Shown one piece after another: positions 52,650-62,541 of a stretch of 64,000 bases of DNA; position 1 is the first letter of the stretch; the number at the start of each line of letters is the position of its first letter. Origin of the DNA: Shewanella nanhaiensis (GTDB taxonomy: Bacteria > Pseudomonadota > Gammaproteobacteria > Enterobacterales > Shewanellaceae); NCBI RefSeq assembly GCF_019457885.1, contig NZ_JAHZST010000011.1, forward strand, positions 1 to 64,000, read 5' to 3'. The notes beneath the pieces were generated by a model that was not told the DNA's origin, ran no database searches, and saw only the letters and a program-made list of their open reading frames with translations. Position numbers and translations under genes: made by a program.

Positions 52650-53072
52650 ATGTTTAAAAAAGGACTTTCTCTTATCTTATTGCTGTTTGCGTTTAGTGCG
52701 TCAGCCGTGCCTACTGATGATATAGCTCAGGTATTGAAAGCGCAGGAAGCTGCGTGGAATCGTGGCGATCTCGATGCTTATATGCAAGGTTATTGGAACA
52801 ATGAAAAGATGCGTTTTGTCTCTGGTGATAAGTTTCGCTATGGCTGGGAGGAAACCTTAGCTGCTTATAAGAGGAACTACCCAGATAAAGCGACCTTGGG
52901 CACATTGAAGTTCACCATCAAGGAGATCAAGATGCTGAGTAACTACGGGGCCATGGTGGTTGGTCGCTGGCAGCTGACTCGTGCGAAAGATAAGCCCGGT
53001 GGTGTGTTTACCCTGCTGGTAGAGAAGATAGATGATCGTTGGGTTATCACCCATGACCACACCTCAGATTAA
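52650..53072 (+). CDS. Secreted SnoaL/DUF4440-like protein
   Basis: The 140-residue protein has a signal peptide (about 1-19, ending SAVP) and a single NTF2-like domain: DIAQVLKAQEAAWNRGDLDAYMQGYW, MRFVSGDKFRYGWEETLAAYKRNY and a C-terminal VVGRWQLTR ... FTLLVEKIDDRWVITHDHTS. This is the DUF4440 pattern, with the last His-Asp-His typical. Exact activity is unknown. It overlaps the convergent NRDE gene by 9 bases. Confidence 0.8.
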   Translation: MFKKGLSLILLLFAFSASAVPTDDIAQVLKAQEAAWNRGDLDAYMQGYWNNEKMRFVSGDKFRYGWEETLAAYKRNYPDKATLGTLKFTIKEIKMLSNYGAMVVGRWQLTRAKDKPGGVFTLLVEKIDDRWVITHDHTSD

Positions 53073-53819
53073 ATTGAACTCCTGTTGGCCTAAGTTGCGT
53101 CCTTTACCGTCATACCTGACCTCAATAAAGCGGGTGTTCCCCGATGTATCTTGCAATATGATGCTGGTGGATCGGGTTCCATATTCAGGGTGGCGGATAT
53201 AGATAGAGGAGAGTAGACGCTCCCACTCTATGGCTATCCCCGTCTGGGGAAGCTCACTCTCTTCTGCGCGAGTTTCATCTTTCATTATGGCGAGCAGGGC
53301 TTGAATATCTGGCTCATCTGACTGTGTAATACTCGTCTCTAATGCAATGGTGCCCCGAGCCATTTTAGGCCAGACATCGTCTAGCGCGCCGTTACTGATA
53401 GAGTGAAATCCAGGAGTTAACCTTGTTAGTGCTTTCTGGCTACTGTTATAGCAGTAAAGCTCTCTTCTGTTGCCGAAGACCAGATTGAAGGGGTTGTAGT
53501 TTTGGCTGTGCTCTCTTAGCCAAGCCGTGGTCATAGGTTCATGATGTTTAAGGGCGTTGATGACCAATTCCCCACGGCTTCTCATTCCATCTTGCTGCGC
53601 TTGTGGATCTCTAAAGTTTGTCAGCGCAGCGAAGTCACCGAGCCGGTTTACTCCAAGCCAACTTCCACCTGCCTGAAGATCTTTCCCTGCGAGTAACTCG
53701 TTTTCTGGCATCCAGAAATGGGCTTGTTCTGTGGGTCTGTGATGGAACTCATCACGATTAGCACAGACGATAAGTGGGTATTTAGGGTGTTGCTCTAGCG
53801 CGATAAACAAGATGCACAT
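53064..53819 (-). CDS. NRDE-family (TANGO2-like) protein
   Basis: The 251-residue protein starts MCILFIA with the Cys at position 2 and carries the family signature Asn21-Arg-Asp-Glu24 in VCANRDEFHHRP, then WLGVNRLGDFAALTNFRDP and SRGELV. The N-terminal Cys suggests an Ntn-hydrolase-like fold. In eukaryotes TANGO2 is linked to haem and lipid handling; the bacterial role is unsettled. Confidence 0.9.
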   Translation of the reverse strand: MCILFIALEQHPKYPLIVCANRDEFHHRPTEQAHFWMPENELLAGKDLQAGGSWLGVNRLGDFAALTNFRDPQAQQDGMRSRGELVINALKHHEPMTTAWLREHSQNYNPFNLVFGNRRELYCYNSSQKALTRLTPGFHSISNGALDDVWPKMARGTIALETSITQSDEPDIQALLAIMKDETRAEESELPQTGIAIEWERLLSSIYIRHPEYGTRSTSIILQDTSGNTRFIEVRYDGKGRNLGQQEFNLI

Positions 53820-53883
53820 AGGCGGTCTAGATCCAAGGATGATATTTTGAATCTAAACCCTATTTAAGCTGATTGCTATCTAT

Positions 53884-55431
53884 TTAATGCTTATGGCTGT
53901 GTCCATGGTCGTGGCCATGATCATGTGAGTGGGCTTTGGGCTGAAGATGCATGATCCTAGCCATAAACTTTCTCGGCCCCAAACGCAGTAGACTTGCGGC
54001 AAACAGGCAGGCCAGTACCGTTAACGATAGGGTATTGACGCTATCGGGCATGACCATCAAGGCGTGCCACTGTGGCTGGATCATATTGATGGTCACTAAG
54101 CTTGCCAGTATTAATCCAAATAACAGAGCGCGTTGAGACCAGTTCATCAGTTTCAGCTGAGCGAGATTGAAAATAGGGGCGACTAAAAGTGCCAGCATCA
54201 CAGCCTCGGTACTCCAGCCGCTATAGGCCAGAGAAAGAGCCAATACTGCTCCCCCTAGATTACAGAATCGCATCGGTAAAAATACCAACAGCAGAACTGC
54301 TACTTGGGTGATTGGGCTAGCTAAAGGCACTGATGGATGACCAATCAGGTTCGCTAAAATTAAGCTCAGTATTATCCAAGGTGCACTGCGATCGACTAAG
54401 TGCGAAAAGCCGAAACGTAGCGCGGATTTTGGCAGATGAAGATGAGGATCTGTGGGCTCAACTTTGGTTAAGGTGAGCACTGTGCCTATCATTATAAGTC
54501 CGATAAGTTGCAATAGGGCGAACACTGGACCAAGTAGAAGTGCCGTGATGATTAATGCTTCTGGTCCCGCCAAGCGCTGCAACCATCTTTGGGCTAGCGA
54601 AGTGTTATCGGGTGATAAACCAAAATGGAATCTAAGGCTAGCTGCGACGTAGCTAAGTAGCAGAACAGGTGCGAGAGTCAATAACCAATCGGCAAGCTGC
54701 TCAGTACTGTGACTGTGGTTGTGATGTTCATGTCCGCCAGAGTCGACCATTAATAGTAGTCCAAGCAGAGCGATACCCAGTAAGCTTCCTATCCCTGCGT
54801 GATACTCATATTTTCCCTGCTTATCTTCATGGCTTTCACCATGGGGCTGGTGTAACACCACGTGCAAGATAGAGCCGGTGACAAAGGCTTGCAGGTAGAC
54901 AGTGTTATCTAAGCTTAATTGGGTTAATAGCTGCTCTCCGGCAAAATAGCCAAAGCCTGTTAGTAACATCATCGCGGCCAATACCGCCATAGCCCAGCGC
55001 GCACCTAACTGTGGCTTGAGTAACCACCAGATAGCTAAGCCGACCGGTAATCTATGCAGTATCACGCCCAATGCTAGCAGTATGGAGTTGTCATCATGCT
55101 GAGCCAGTACCATGGCACTGCCATCTGTGATGGTATGCAGGAGTAGTCCGCCTATGCCTAAAGTCAGTGTTAGGTTATGGGTGACCTCAGAGTAGCGATG
55201 GAAGAGTTTTTCACTGGCAGTGGGGCCCCACAAACCTATGATGACGAAGATAATAGCTAGAAACCCGCCATGCTCGAGTAGCTCAGGTAGAATATGCACC
55301 AGCACTAAGCCGCCCAGGGATACGAATATAAATCCGTCCAGGCCTTTTTGTAGCCCGTTTTCTGTCGAAAGATATCGGTAGAAGAGTGGGCCTAAAAGTA
55401 GAGCGATACAGCTGGCTAATAGATAAAGCAT
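53884..55431 (-). CDS. ZIP-like metal transporter with long C-terminal membrane half
   Basis: The 515-residue protein begins with a ZIP-like set of helices (HILPELLEHGG, HNLTLTLGIGGLLLHTITDGSAM, GVILHRLPVGLAIWWLL; the paired His and Asp resemble the TM4/TM5 metal site). A His-rich cytoplasmic or periplasmic loop (about 233-243, HEHHNHSHS) follows, then about eight further helices and a C-terminal His/Asp tail (HSHDHGHDHGHSHKH). ZIP proteins are usually 230-430 residues, so the second half looks like an added permease-like domain. The family of that half is not certain. Confidence 0.7.
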   Translation of the reverse strand: MLYLLASCIALLLGPLFYRYLSTENGLQKGLDGFIFVSLGGLVLVHILPELLEHGGFLAIIFVIIGLWGPTASEKLFHRYSEVTHNLTLTLGIGGLLLHTITDGSAMVLAQHDDNSILLALGVILHRLPVGLAIWWLLKPQLGARWAMAVLAAMMLLTGFGYFAGEQLLTQLSLDNTVYLQAFVTGSILHVVLHQPHGESHEDKQGKYEYHAGIGSLLGIALLGLLLMVDSGGHEHHNHSHSTEQLADWLLTLAPVLLLSYVAASLRFHFGLSPDNTSLAQRWLQRLAGPEALIITALLLGPVFALLQLIGLIMIGTVLTLTKVEPTDPHLHLPKSALRFGFSHLVDRSAPWIILSLILANLIGHPSVPLASPITQVAVLLLVFLPMRFCNLGGAVLALSLAYSGWSTEAVMLALLVAPIFNLAQLKLMNWSQRALLFGLILASLVTINMIQPQWHALMVMPDSVNTLSLTVLACLFAASLLRLGPRKFMARIMHLQPKAHSHDHGHDHGHSHKH

Positions 55432-55688
55432 GATTTGTTTAGCTGGGACCTTTAAAAAAGACGGGCTAGTATACCAGTTTCTATAAAATAAGCAGTTAAG
55501 CTCGCATTATTTACATCAAGTGTGATCATATTTCACCTCAATAGGGCAGAAACACAGTTAACTGACTTTAGCTTGGGTCATTAATAAGGCATCAAGTGAG
55601 CATTATTGTGTAATTTTTCTGTCTGATTGTTGCTAAATAGTTATAGAATATAGTTATTCCTTACCCTAAAAGAGAGGCTTTCGCCCCT

Positions 55689-56291
55689 ATGGATACCTTT
55701 TCCGCCGCAGTTATGCTGTTTCTGATCATGGATCCGCTTGGTAATTTGCCGATTTTTGCCTCCATATTACGCCATATCGATCCAAAAAAGCGCCGCAAGG
55801 TATTAATCAGAGAACTCTTCTTCGCTTTGATCATCATGTTGCTGTTTCTGTTCGCCGGAGAAGCAATCCTTAATTTTCTGAACTTGAAATCAGAGTCTGT
55901 CAGTATCGCTGGCGGTATTATTCTCTTTCTCATCGCGATTAGGATGATCTTCCCACAGCCTGGTGGTGTGGTTGGCTTAGCAGCCGGTGAGGAACCCTTT
56001 ATTGTGCCCATGGCGATTCCGTTAATGGCAGGACCTTCGGTGTTGGCTGCACTCATTTTACTGGCACATACAGACAGCACACGAATGTTAGATTGGACTA
56101 TTGCTCTGCTTGCTGCCTGGGGGGTGAGTGCCGTTATTCTCCTCTTCTACAAGGTTTTCACTAAGGTGTTGGGTGAGAAAGGCTTAACGGCGGTGGAGCG
56201 TCTGATGGGAATGGTACTTGTGATGATCTCTGTGCAGATGTTCCTCGATGGAATTGCAAACTATATGGCGCACATTGGTCAGGTAAAATAG
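55689..56291 (+). CDS. MarC-family membrane protein (YhgN-like)
   Basis: The 200-residue protein has six predicted membrane helices and the family motifs LFLIMDPLGNLPIF at the start and MAIPLMAGPSVLAALILLA in the middle. MarC proteins (UPF0056) have no settled transport substrate. The gene has its own promoter region (about 250 bases to the divergent ZIP-like gene). Confidence 0.9.
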   Translation: MDTFSAAVMLFLIMDPLGNLPIFASILRHIDPKKRRKVLIRELFFALIIMLLFLFAGEAILNFLNLKSESVSIAGGIILFLIAIRMIFPQPGGVVGLAAGEEPFIVPMAIPLMAGPSVLAALILLAHTDSTRMLDWTIALLAAWGVSAVILLFYKVFTKVLGEKGLTAVERLMGMVLVMISVQMFLDGIANYMAHIGQVK

Positions 56292-56362
56292 AGACTGAAC
56301 AACAAAGGTCTAGTTGTGAGTACTTCAACTGCTCTCCCCTTGCTGTATTGATAATTCATAAG

Positions 56363-56396
56363 GCTTAGCTAAATAAACTGTGCTGTTTAGCTAAGC
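56363..56396. terminator. Long hairpin after marC
   Basis: GCTTAGCTAAA / TTTAGCTAAGC is a perfect 11-bp inverted repeat with a 12-base loop. It lacks a T-run and may be a weak terminator or transcript-stabilising structure. The remaining sequence up to 56783 has no visible gene; promoter sequences for the M6 protease should lie there. Confidence 0.6.
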
Positions 56397-56783
56397 TTCC
56401 TGCCTTAATTACATCTCCATAATCAGCCAAGCATACGGTATGAATGGCTACTTTTTATCTTAATCCTCTATTAAGTGTAAATATCTCCACAACGTGAGTT
56501 TTGTTGCGGTTTATTGCTGTGAATAAGGGGGAAGTGCTGTTACCTTTTGTTGCTCACCTGTTGTGGTTGTGATGATTTTTTGAATCTTATTTTGTTTAAA
56601 TTGTCATAGGTTAAGACACGTATCACCAAAATAAATGAACCAATACAGCTTGGGATCCGTACTAAACTTAATCGACATGAGTTGTATTGAAAGCGGTGTT
56701 AAAAGTGGTAGCTCTGTTAAGTGGGTGCTCAGCTCTTATGAAGAGTGGTAAAACTCTTAATAAATAGAAAGGAAGTCAAGGTT

Positions 56784-59672
56784 ATGATATCGAAAAGCAA
56801 CGAAGGCATGCTCTTTAAAATATGCCTCTCTATTACGCTCTCTTTAATGGGCTCGACCTTGATGGCTAAACCTTTCGATCTTGCTAACGCAACGTTGGCT
56901 GATGCTGGAGTGGTAAATAAGGAGCAGATCTTATACTGGTTGATTAAGCGCGGTGAGCTCTCTGAAGATGCATCTATTGATGAGAAAGCTGCCGCCGTGG
57001 ATGCATACTCATATCGCAAATTTGGAGGCAGGAATAAAGGCGATCTACTGAGTGCCAAATTTGAGCAGAAACGATTAAAAGCGCTTAAAAAGCACCAAGC
57101 GCTGAAAAGTCGTAAAGGGTTTAATGCTCAGCAGTTAGAAACTGAGGCTCTGGCCGATAGTGATGTGACTAAAACCGTCAAAGTGTTGGGAGTCTTAATC
57201 GATTTTCCAGATCTTCCCTATGATAATAATCGCCTCTCTGCCAGTGATACTGCTATGTATTACCCCAGTTACCCTAACTCTCATTATGATAATTTGATGT
57301 TTTCTACTACAGGTTTTACTGGACCTCAGGGACAGAATTTGCAAACCGGGTATCAATATTATCAGGCGGTGTCTGGTGAGAGCTTCTTCTTTACTGGTGA
57401 GACAAAGGGCTGGTTTACTGCTGAAAATAATGCAGCGTATTACGGTGGTAATGATGACAGCGGTGATGATAAAGCGGTACCTGAGCTAGTTAAAGAGGCG
57501 GTAACCCAAGCTGTCGCAGGCATGTCCAGTGCAGAACTTGCCAGTTATGATGTGGAAGATCCAATGGATCTCGATGGTGACGGTAATTTTGATGAGCCCG
57601 ATGGTAATATCGACCATGTGATGCTGTTTCATTCAAGTATCGGTGAGGAGGCGGGTGGTGGCGTGCTGTCTAAAGACGCTATCTGGTCCCATCGATTCTT
57701 TGTCTACACAGGCAATAACCCTGGATATACCATACCTGGCACAGGAATGAAGGTGTTTGGCTACACTGTTCAGCCTATTGATGCTGCGGCGGGGGTGGTT
57801 GTTCATGAGTTTGGTCACGATCTAGGTTTGCCTGACGAGTATGACACTAGTAACGAAGGGGACGGCTCTCCCGTAGGCTCATGGTCTGTGATGTCTGGTG
57901 GTAGTTGGACTGGTAGCATTGCTGGAACTCAACCTACAGGTTTTAGTCCCTATGCAAGATCTTATCTTCAGGAGAGATATAAAGGGCGCTGGGTCAATGA
58001 GCAGGAGGTTCTGCTTAACACGATTGATGATTCAGGGGTTGAGGTCGTGCTCAATGAAGCGGTAAATCACGGCTTTGTTAACCAACTCTCTATCCCTTTG
58101 CCTGCAGCACCTATCCCTTTTAAAGCCCCCTATGCCGGCGAGTATCAATACTACTCCAATCAGGGCAATCTGATTAATAATGCACTCTCATTTGATGTTA
58201 GCTTGCCGAGCTTAACGCCACTGAGTTTAACCATGAAGGCCCATTGGAATATTGAGCAAGATTACGATTATGCTCAGCTGATGGTCAATGGTGTGTCAAT
58301 TGAAGGTAACCATACTAAAGCCAGTAACTTAATTAACGATGCGAGAAACATAATTACTGCCAGTTCAGCAGATATTGCTGGAGCCGAAGGCGCTAATAAC
58401 TGGGTGGATCTGGCGTATGACCTCAGTAATTATGCGGGGAGCTCAGTTCGGATAAGTTTAATCTATAAAACTGATGTGGGCTTAAGCGAGTATGGGATAG
58501 TTATCGATAACCTTGAGCTCACTCAAGGAACGAGCACTGTTTATGCGGATGATGCTGAAACTGCAGGTAGAATGGATCTTGTTGGTTTCTCTAGAATCGA
58601 TAATCAACGTCCAGGGGCAGAACGTCGCTATATCGTGCAGCTGCGTAGCCATAATGGTGTCGATGCGGGGCTTGATAGTCACTCCTATGAGCCTGGTGTG
58701 CTGCTATGGTTAGAGAATTTTAGCTATGCAGACAATAACTCTAGCTCACACCCTGGAGTCGGCTTGATTGGGGTTGTCGATGCGGATCAGCAGATGATTC
58801 TCGGTGGTAATAGTGGGTCTGATACGCAAATTCGTGATGCTACCTTTAGTCTGTTTAATCAGTCGAGCTTTTCTGGTGATGAGCATCTTTCAGCTATCTC
58901 CACCTTCGATGATAGCCAAGATTACACCGCACCACTTCAGCCTCAATCGGGTATTATTTTGCCGAAACTTGGCTTAACCATGGAGGTGATAGAGCAAAAT
59001 GTCGACTCATCTCTTGCTAAGGTGGAGTTTAATTTTGCGGGGGCAACTACGCCCCCTCCTGCATCTAATCTTAGCTCTGAATTCAGTGCTACTCAGGAGG
59101 TTAAGGGAACAGTGCTCTTTACTCCAACAGTGACAGGTGGTGATGGTAACTACTCCTATCTTTGGAGCTTTGGTGTTACCGGAGCCACCAGTGCAGAGGT
59201 AGAGCCTAGCTACACCTATGCCGCATCTGGCAGTTATTTGGTGACACTAAAGGTGACAGATGGTCTAGGTTCGACTGTTGAAAGCAGCCAGACAGTTGCC
59301 GTTACACTGCCCGTAGCCCCTGTCGCTGGATTTACCTTTTCAAGCAATGAGTTGGAAGTTAGCTTTACTGATGGTACGACGGGAGGAGAGGGTGCTTTAA
59401 GCTATGCTTGGCAGTTTGGTGATGGACAAACGAGCAGTGCTCAATCACCAACACATACCTATGGTTCTGCTGGAACTTATAGTGTCACCTTGACCGTTAC
59501 CGATAGCTTGAATGTGCAGAGTAGCAGTACTAGCTCACTAACTGTGACGGCCCCTGCCGCGCCAGCAACAAATGTGACGAGTTCTGACGACGCCGGTTCT
59601 GGTGGTGGTAGCCTAGGTTGGTTAACACTATGTTTGCTGGGATGGTTAGGTATTAGAAGAGCGAATCGTTAG
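56784..59672 (+). CDS. Secreted M6 metalloprotease with PKD domains and GlyGly-CTERM
   Basis: I use the ATG at 56784 with AAGG just before it; the frame opens 13 codons earlier. The 962-residue protein has a signal peptide (about 1-28), a propeptide region, and an M6 (immune inhibitor A-like) catalytic domain with the zinc motif HEFGH at 341-345 followed by DLGLPDEYD. Around residues 465-740 is a jelly-roll-like region; two PKD domains follow (about 775-850 and 860-930, each with W-x-FG and S-x-TY/HTY patterns). It ends with a GlyGly-CTERM signal (GSGGGSLGWLTL, then RRANR), which means T2SS export and rhombosortase trimming. It probably degrades extracellular protein. Confidence 0.9.
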   Translation: MISKSNEGMLFKICLSITLSLMGSTLMAKPFDLANATLADAGVVNKEQILYWLIKRGELSEDASIDEKAAAVDAYSYRKFGGRNKGDLLSAKFEQKRLKALKKHQALKSRKGFNAQQLETEALADSDVTKTVKVLGVLIDFPDLPYDNNRLSASDTAMYYPSYPNSHYDNLMFSTTGFTGPQGQNLQTGYQYYQAVSGESFFFTGETKGWFTAENNAAYYGGNDDSGDDKAVPELVKEAVTQAVAGMSSAELASYDVEDPMDLDGDGNFDEPDGNIDHVMLFHSSIGEEAGGGVLSKDAIWSHRFFVYTGNNPGYTIPGTGMKVFGYTVQPIDAAAGVVVHEFGHDLGLPDEYDTSNEGDGSPVGSWSVMSGGSWTGSIAGTQPTGFSPYARSYLQERYKGRWVNEQEVLLNTIDDSGVEVVLNEAVNHGFVNQLSIPLPAAPIPFKAPYAGEYQYYSNQGNLINNALSFDVSLPSLTPLSLTMKAHWNIEQDYDYAQLMVNGVSIEGNHTKASNLINDARNIITASSADIAGAEGANNWVDLAYDLSNYAGSSVRISLIYKTDVGLSEYGIVIDNLELTQGTSTVYADDAETAGRMDLVGFSRIDNQRPGAERRYIVQLRSHNGVDAGLDSHSYEPGVLLWLENFSYADNNSSSHPGVGLIGVVDADQQMILGGNSGSDTQIRDATFSLFNQSSFSGDEHLSAISTFDDSQDYTAPLQPQSGIILPKLGLTMEVIEQNVDSSLAKVEFNFAGATTPPPASNLSSEFSATQEVKGTVLFTPTVTGGDGNYSYLWSFGVTGATSAEVEPSYTYAASGSYLVTLKVTDGLGSTVESSQTVAVTLPVAPVAGFTFSSNELEVSFTDGTTGGEGALSYAWQFGDGQTSSAQSPTHTYGSAGTYSVTLTVTDSLNVQSSSTSSLTVTAPAAPATNVTSSDDAGSGGGSLGWLTLCLLGWLGIRRANR

Positions 59673-60229
59673 TTTTTAATCAATTGCTGAGCCGCGGGAA
59701 GAAAGGTCTCACTGACGATCAACTCCTCATCGTGGTAGGAGAAGTAGCGTCTTCGCCCCCAAAGCTCGTGATTGGCATCTTGTTTGAGTGAATGCATTAA
59801 GTTGGCCAGCTTATGGCAAGGGGTGAAGTGGGCGACCTCTATTCTGCCGGGAGAGAATTCGTCACTGGAAAATAGCAGCTCTCCCAAAGGCCTTGTGCCT
59901 AAAGTGAGGAAGTCGGATTCTTTTTGCTGCAGTAAACTTCCTGGAATTAAGGTACGGGCAAATACCCAAGGGATCCCATCAAGACAGAGCAGTACTTCCC
60001 GTACCCAAGCTTGAGTCTGAGAGGGAAATTCACCGCTAAAAGGAGTTAATGTGCCCTCTCCGAGAACTTTTACTTCAAATTCAGCACAGTGTGATCTTAG
60101 TTTTTGGGTTAAACTTCCTTTAGAGAGCAACCAGTCTTTTAGAGGTGATTTTGGGAGTTGGTCGATTTTTTCTGGTGAAAACCACTGAATTGATTCACCA
60201 TATGGAAAGCTTAACCTAATTACACTCAT
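59669..60229 (-). CDS. ubiC: Chorismate pyruvate-lyase
   Basis: The ATG at 60229 (MSVIRLSFP) gives 186 residues, the usual size; an open frame extends 34 residues further. Conserved features are WLLSKGSLTQKLR, the VLLCLDGIPWVFARTLIP strand, LGTRPLGELLF and WGRRRYFSYHDEELIVSETFLP. It makes 4-hydroxybenzoate and pyruvate from chorismate, the first committed step of ubiquinone synthesis. The end overlaps the M6 protease gene by 4 bases. The usual partner ubiA is not adjacent here. Confidence 0.92.
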   Translation of the reverse strand: MSVIRLSFPYGESIQWFSPEKIDQLPKSPLKDWLLSKGSLTQKLRSHCAEFEVKVLGEGTLTPFSGEFPSQTQAWVREVLLCLDGIPWVFARTLIPGSLLQQKESDFLTLGTRPLGELLFSSDEFSPGRIEVAHFTPCHKLANLMHSLKQDANHELWGRRRYFSYHDEELIVSETFLPAAQQLIKN

Positions 60230-60355
60230 CTGATTCTCGGTACAATACTGACTTGAAAACTGCTGCAGTCTAGCATGTAAAATCCGCGAGCACAGTTTTT
60301 TGAAAAATCGAATACAATGCCCTGCATACAATCGCTTGAAATGGAAAATTTGGCT

Positions 60356-60808
60356 ATGAAAAAATGTGACATTTGTACTCTGTTGATAAAAAGAGTGACC
60401 TCTTTGCTGCTTATTCTTTCTATCAGCATCTTTAGCTTAGGTGTCAATGCCGAAGAGGAGGAACCTCAGGAGGAGCAAACACAGGCTGAGTACGCTTATT
60501 ATGGCTTTGAGCCTGAGATAGTGACCAATTACCTTTCAACTGGCAGAAAGTTAGGCTTTGTCCGGATAAGCGTTGAGCTAATGGTGAGAGCGCCAGAAGA
60601 TCTGGTGGCGATTGAACATCATGATCCTCTGTTGCGTGCGGCGATTATTGAGATCTTGGGAAGCCAAACTGCTGACAAGGTTAAATCTCTTACTGGACGT
60701 GAAGAGATCCGCCGTGAATGCTATGAGGCGGTTAATCGTCTTATTGAGCAGGAAACCGGTAAGCCTCTTGTTGTGAATATGCTATTTACTAAATACCTCT
60801 ACGATTAG
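60356..60808 (+). CDS. FliL-like protein
   Basis: I use the ATG at 60356 (MKKCDICT...); ATGs at 60341 and 60317 are alternatives. The 150-residue protein has an N-terminal membrane/signal segment (about 12-30), an acidic linker (EEEEPQEEQTQ) and a FliL domain (GFVRISVELMVRAPEDLVAIEHHDPLLRAAIIEILG, then REEIRRECYEAVNRLIEQE). It lies far from any flagellar cluster, which is usual for this second FliL-like protein in Shewanella. Divergent from ubiC. Confidence 0.85.
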   Translation: MKKCDICTLLIKRVTSLLLILSISIFSLGVNAEEEEPQEEQTQAEYAYYGFEPEIVTNYLSTGRKLGFVRISVELMVRAPEDLVAIEHHDPLLRAAIIEILGSQTADKVKSLTGREEIRRECYEAVNRLIEQETGKPLVVNMLFTKYLYD

Positions 60809-60937
60809 TCGCTCAAAAATTTAAAAAATCGTTAATTTCCCCTCTATGATTGCCGTTAACTCCCCTGTTAACGGTATAATCCGCCTTGCCTTCAGCGCTT
60901 TAAATGTTCGCTGATTCATTTAATTGGTAAATTTTTT

Positions 60938-62086
60938 ATGACGAAGCCAAGCTCTAAAGCAAGCCGAAAACCTGTGATTAAGTCGGGTAGAAATTCAAAG
61001 AGATCTCGCTCTGGTAGTGGCAAAGGAGATGTACAGATTGCTCGATCCATCAATAATCAAAAGCCTGGCCTGCATCCGCGTAACTTACACCGTGATGGTT
61101 ATGATTTTGATAAGTTAACTAAGGTAAGCCCAGCATTAATCCCCTATGTTCAGCCAAATCCTTACGGTAACCTCTCTATTGATTTTGCCGATCCCCAAGC
61201 CGTAAAAGCGCTGAATACAGCATTATTGAAATTAGATTATCAGATAGAGAGTTGGGATATCCCCGAGGGCTTTCTCTGTCCGCCAATTCCAGGAAGAGTC
61301 GACTATCTTCACTATATTTATGATCTCTTAGCTGGAGTGGAGCGCTTTGAAAATAAAGCTGAAACTGAGGCAGAGGGACAAAATGTCCCACCTGTAAACT
61401 CCCACACTATCAAGCCTAAAAAGATCAAGATTAAGGCACTAGATATAGGCACTGGGGCTAACGCTATCTATCCACTTCTGGGGATCCAGACCTATGGCTG
61501 GCGCTTTGTTGCAAGTGATGTCGACCCTATCTCGCTGGCTAACGTCAAGGCTATTGTAGAAGCTAATACCAGTTTGCTGGGTAAACTGGAGACTCGCCTG
61601 CAGAGCGATCATCAAAAAGTATTTAGCGGTATCATCAAGCCCGATGATAGGTTTGATATCACCCTGTGCAATCCTCCTTTTCACGCCTCACTTAAGGAGG
61701 CGAGTGAAGGTAGCCAACGTAAACTGAAAAACTTAGCTGAGAATAGAGCGTCTAAGGGACACAAGCTTGAGTCTAAAACTCCAAAAGATAAGTCTCAGCT
61801 TAATTTCGGTGGCCAAAAGGCGGAGCTTTGGTGTGAGGGCGGTGAGAAGCAGTTTCTTCATAACATGATATGTGAGAGTAAAACATTTGCGACTCAATGT
61901 TTATGGTTTACAAGCTTGGTCTCTAAGAAGGAGAATTTAGAGGTTTGTTATGCCGAACTTGAAAGGGTGGGGGCTATCACCGTCAAGACTATAGATATGG
62001 CTCAGGGAAATAAGCTGACCCGTGTGCTGGCTTGGAGCTTTTTAACACCATCACAAAGAGGTTTATGGGCAAAGTATCGTGGTTAA
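60938..62086 (+). CDS. rlmF: 23S rRNA adenine(1618)-N6-methyltransferase
   Basis: The 382-residue protein has a Lys/Arg/Ser-rich N-terminus (about 1-40) and an N6-adenine methyltransferase domain. The SAM motif is DIGTGANAIYPLLG and the catalytic motif NPPFHAS; FGGQKAELWCEGGE and TQCLWFTSLVSKKENL follow as in RlmF/YbiN. E. coli RlmF is about 308 residues, so this version is extended at both the start and an internal acidic loop (about 135-165). Its TAA directly abuts the MITE-like element. Confidence 0.92.
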   Translation: MTKPSSKASRKPVIKSGRNSKRSRSGSGKGDVQIARSINNQKPGLHPRNLHRDGYDFDKLTKVSPALIPYVQPNPYGNLSIDFADPQAVKALNTALLKLDYQIESWDIPEGFLCPPIPGRVDYLHYIYDLLAGVERFENKAETEAEGQNVPPVNSHTIKPKKIKIKALDIGTGANAIYPLLGIQTYGWRFVASDVDPISLANVKAIVEANTSLLGKLETRLQSDHQKVFSGIIKPDDRFDITLCNPPFHASLKEASEGSQRKLKNLAENRASKGHKLESKTPKDKSQLNFGGQKAELWCEGGEKQFLHNMICESKTFATQCLWFTSLVSKKENLEVCYAELERVGAITVKTIDMAQGNKLTRVLAWSFLTPSQRGLWAKYRG

Positions 62087-62415
62087 TACCAATCAGTATA
62101 AAGATTTGATCGCTCAGCGAGAGTTTAGCGGTCCTGAGGCAAGGTCCTTAATTGCTCCTGCATTAATGACATTCACCACATCCATGTGGTTTGCAACGAG
62201 TGAAGAGCATAGTGAAACTAGGGTTTAGCTCCCTCTTTGTTTATAAAAAGTCGCAGTATCAGAACCGCTAAAACTCGCCTGTAAGGAGTGTTTTTGGCTT
62301 GCCTACTTCTGCGTTGAATGAACTCACAAGGGGACAACCATTCTATCATCCATTCGCCTTGAATTAGTTTGCCAAAAGACACTCTGAGTAGATCAACTTC
62401 TTATATTGATTGGTA
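62087..62415. mobile_element. MITE-like non-coding element with imperfect terminal inverted repeats
   Basis: The ends TACCAATCAGTATAA (62087-62101) and TTATATTGATTGGTA (62401-62415) are inverted repeats matching at 14 of 15 positions. Inside is a second inverted pair, GCGAGAGTTTAGCGGT (62117-62132) and ACCGCTAAAACTCGC (62264-62278), and the palindrome ACCACATCCATGTGGT (62175-62190). No coding frame of any size is present. The left end touches the rlmF stop codon. No transposase is visible, so it would move only by help from elsewhere. Confidence 0.7.
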
Positions 62416-62541
62416 TAATTCACGCGGAAACTTGCGCTTAGTGCTGTGACTGCTTTTATCCACTCATCATTGTCATATTGAATATGCCTCAAATATGGGG
62501 TTGAAAAAATAGCTTATGCTGTTAGTTTCATATATTCATTT

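Noticed and set aside
55521..55537. CRP-like site TGTGATCATATTTCACC between the ZIP-like and marC genes
   Set aside because: The spacing between GTGA and TCAC is seven bases instead of six, so the match to the CRP consensus is not good enough.
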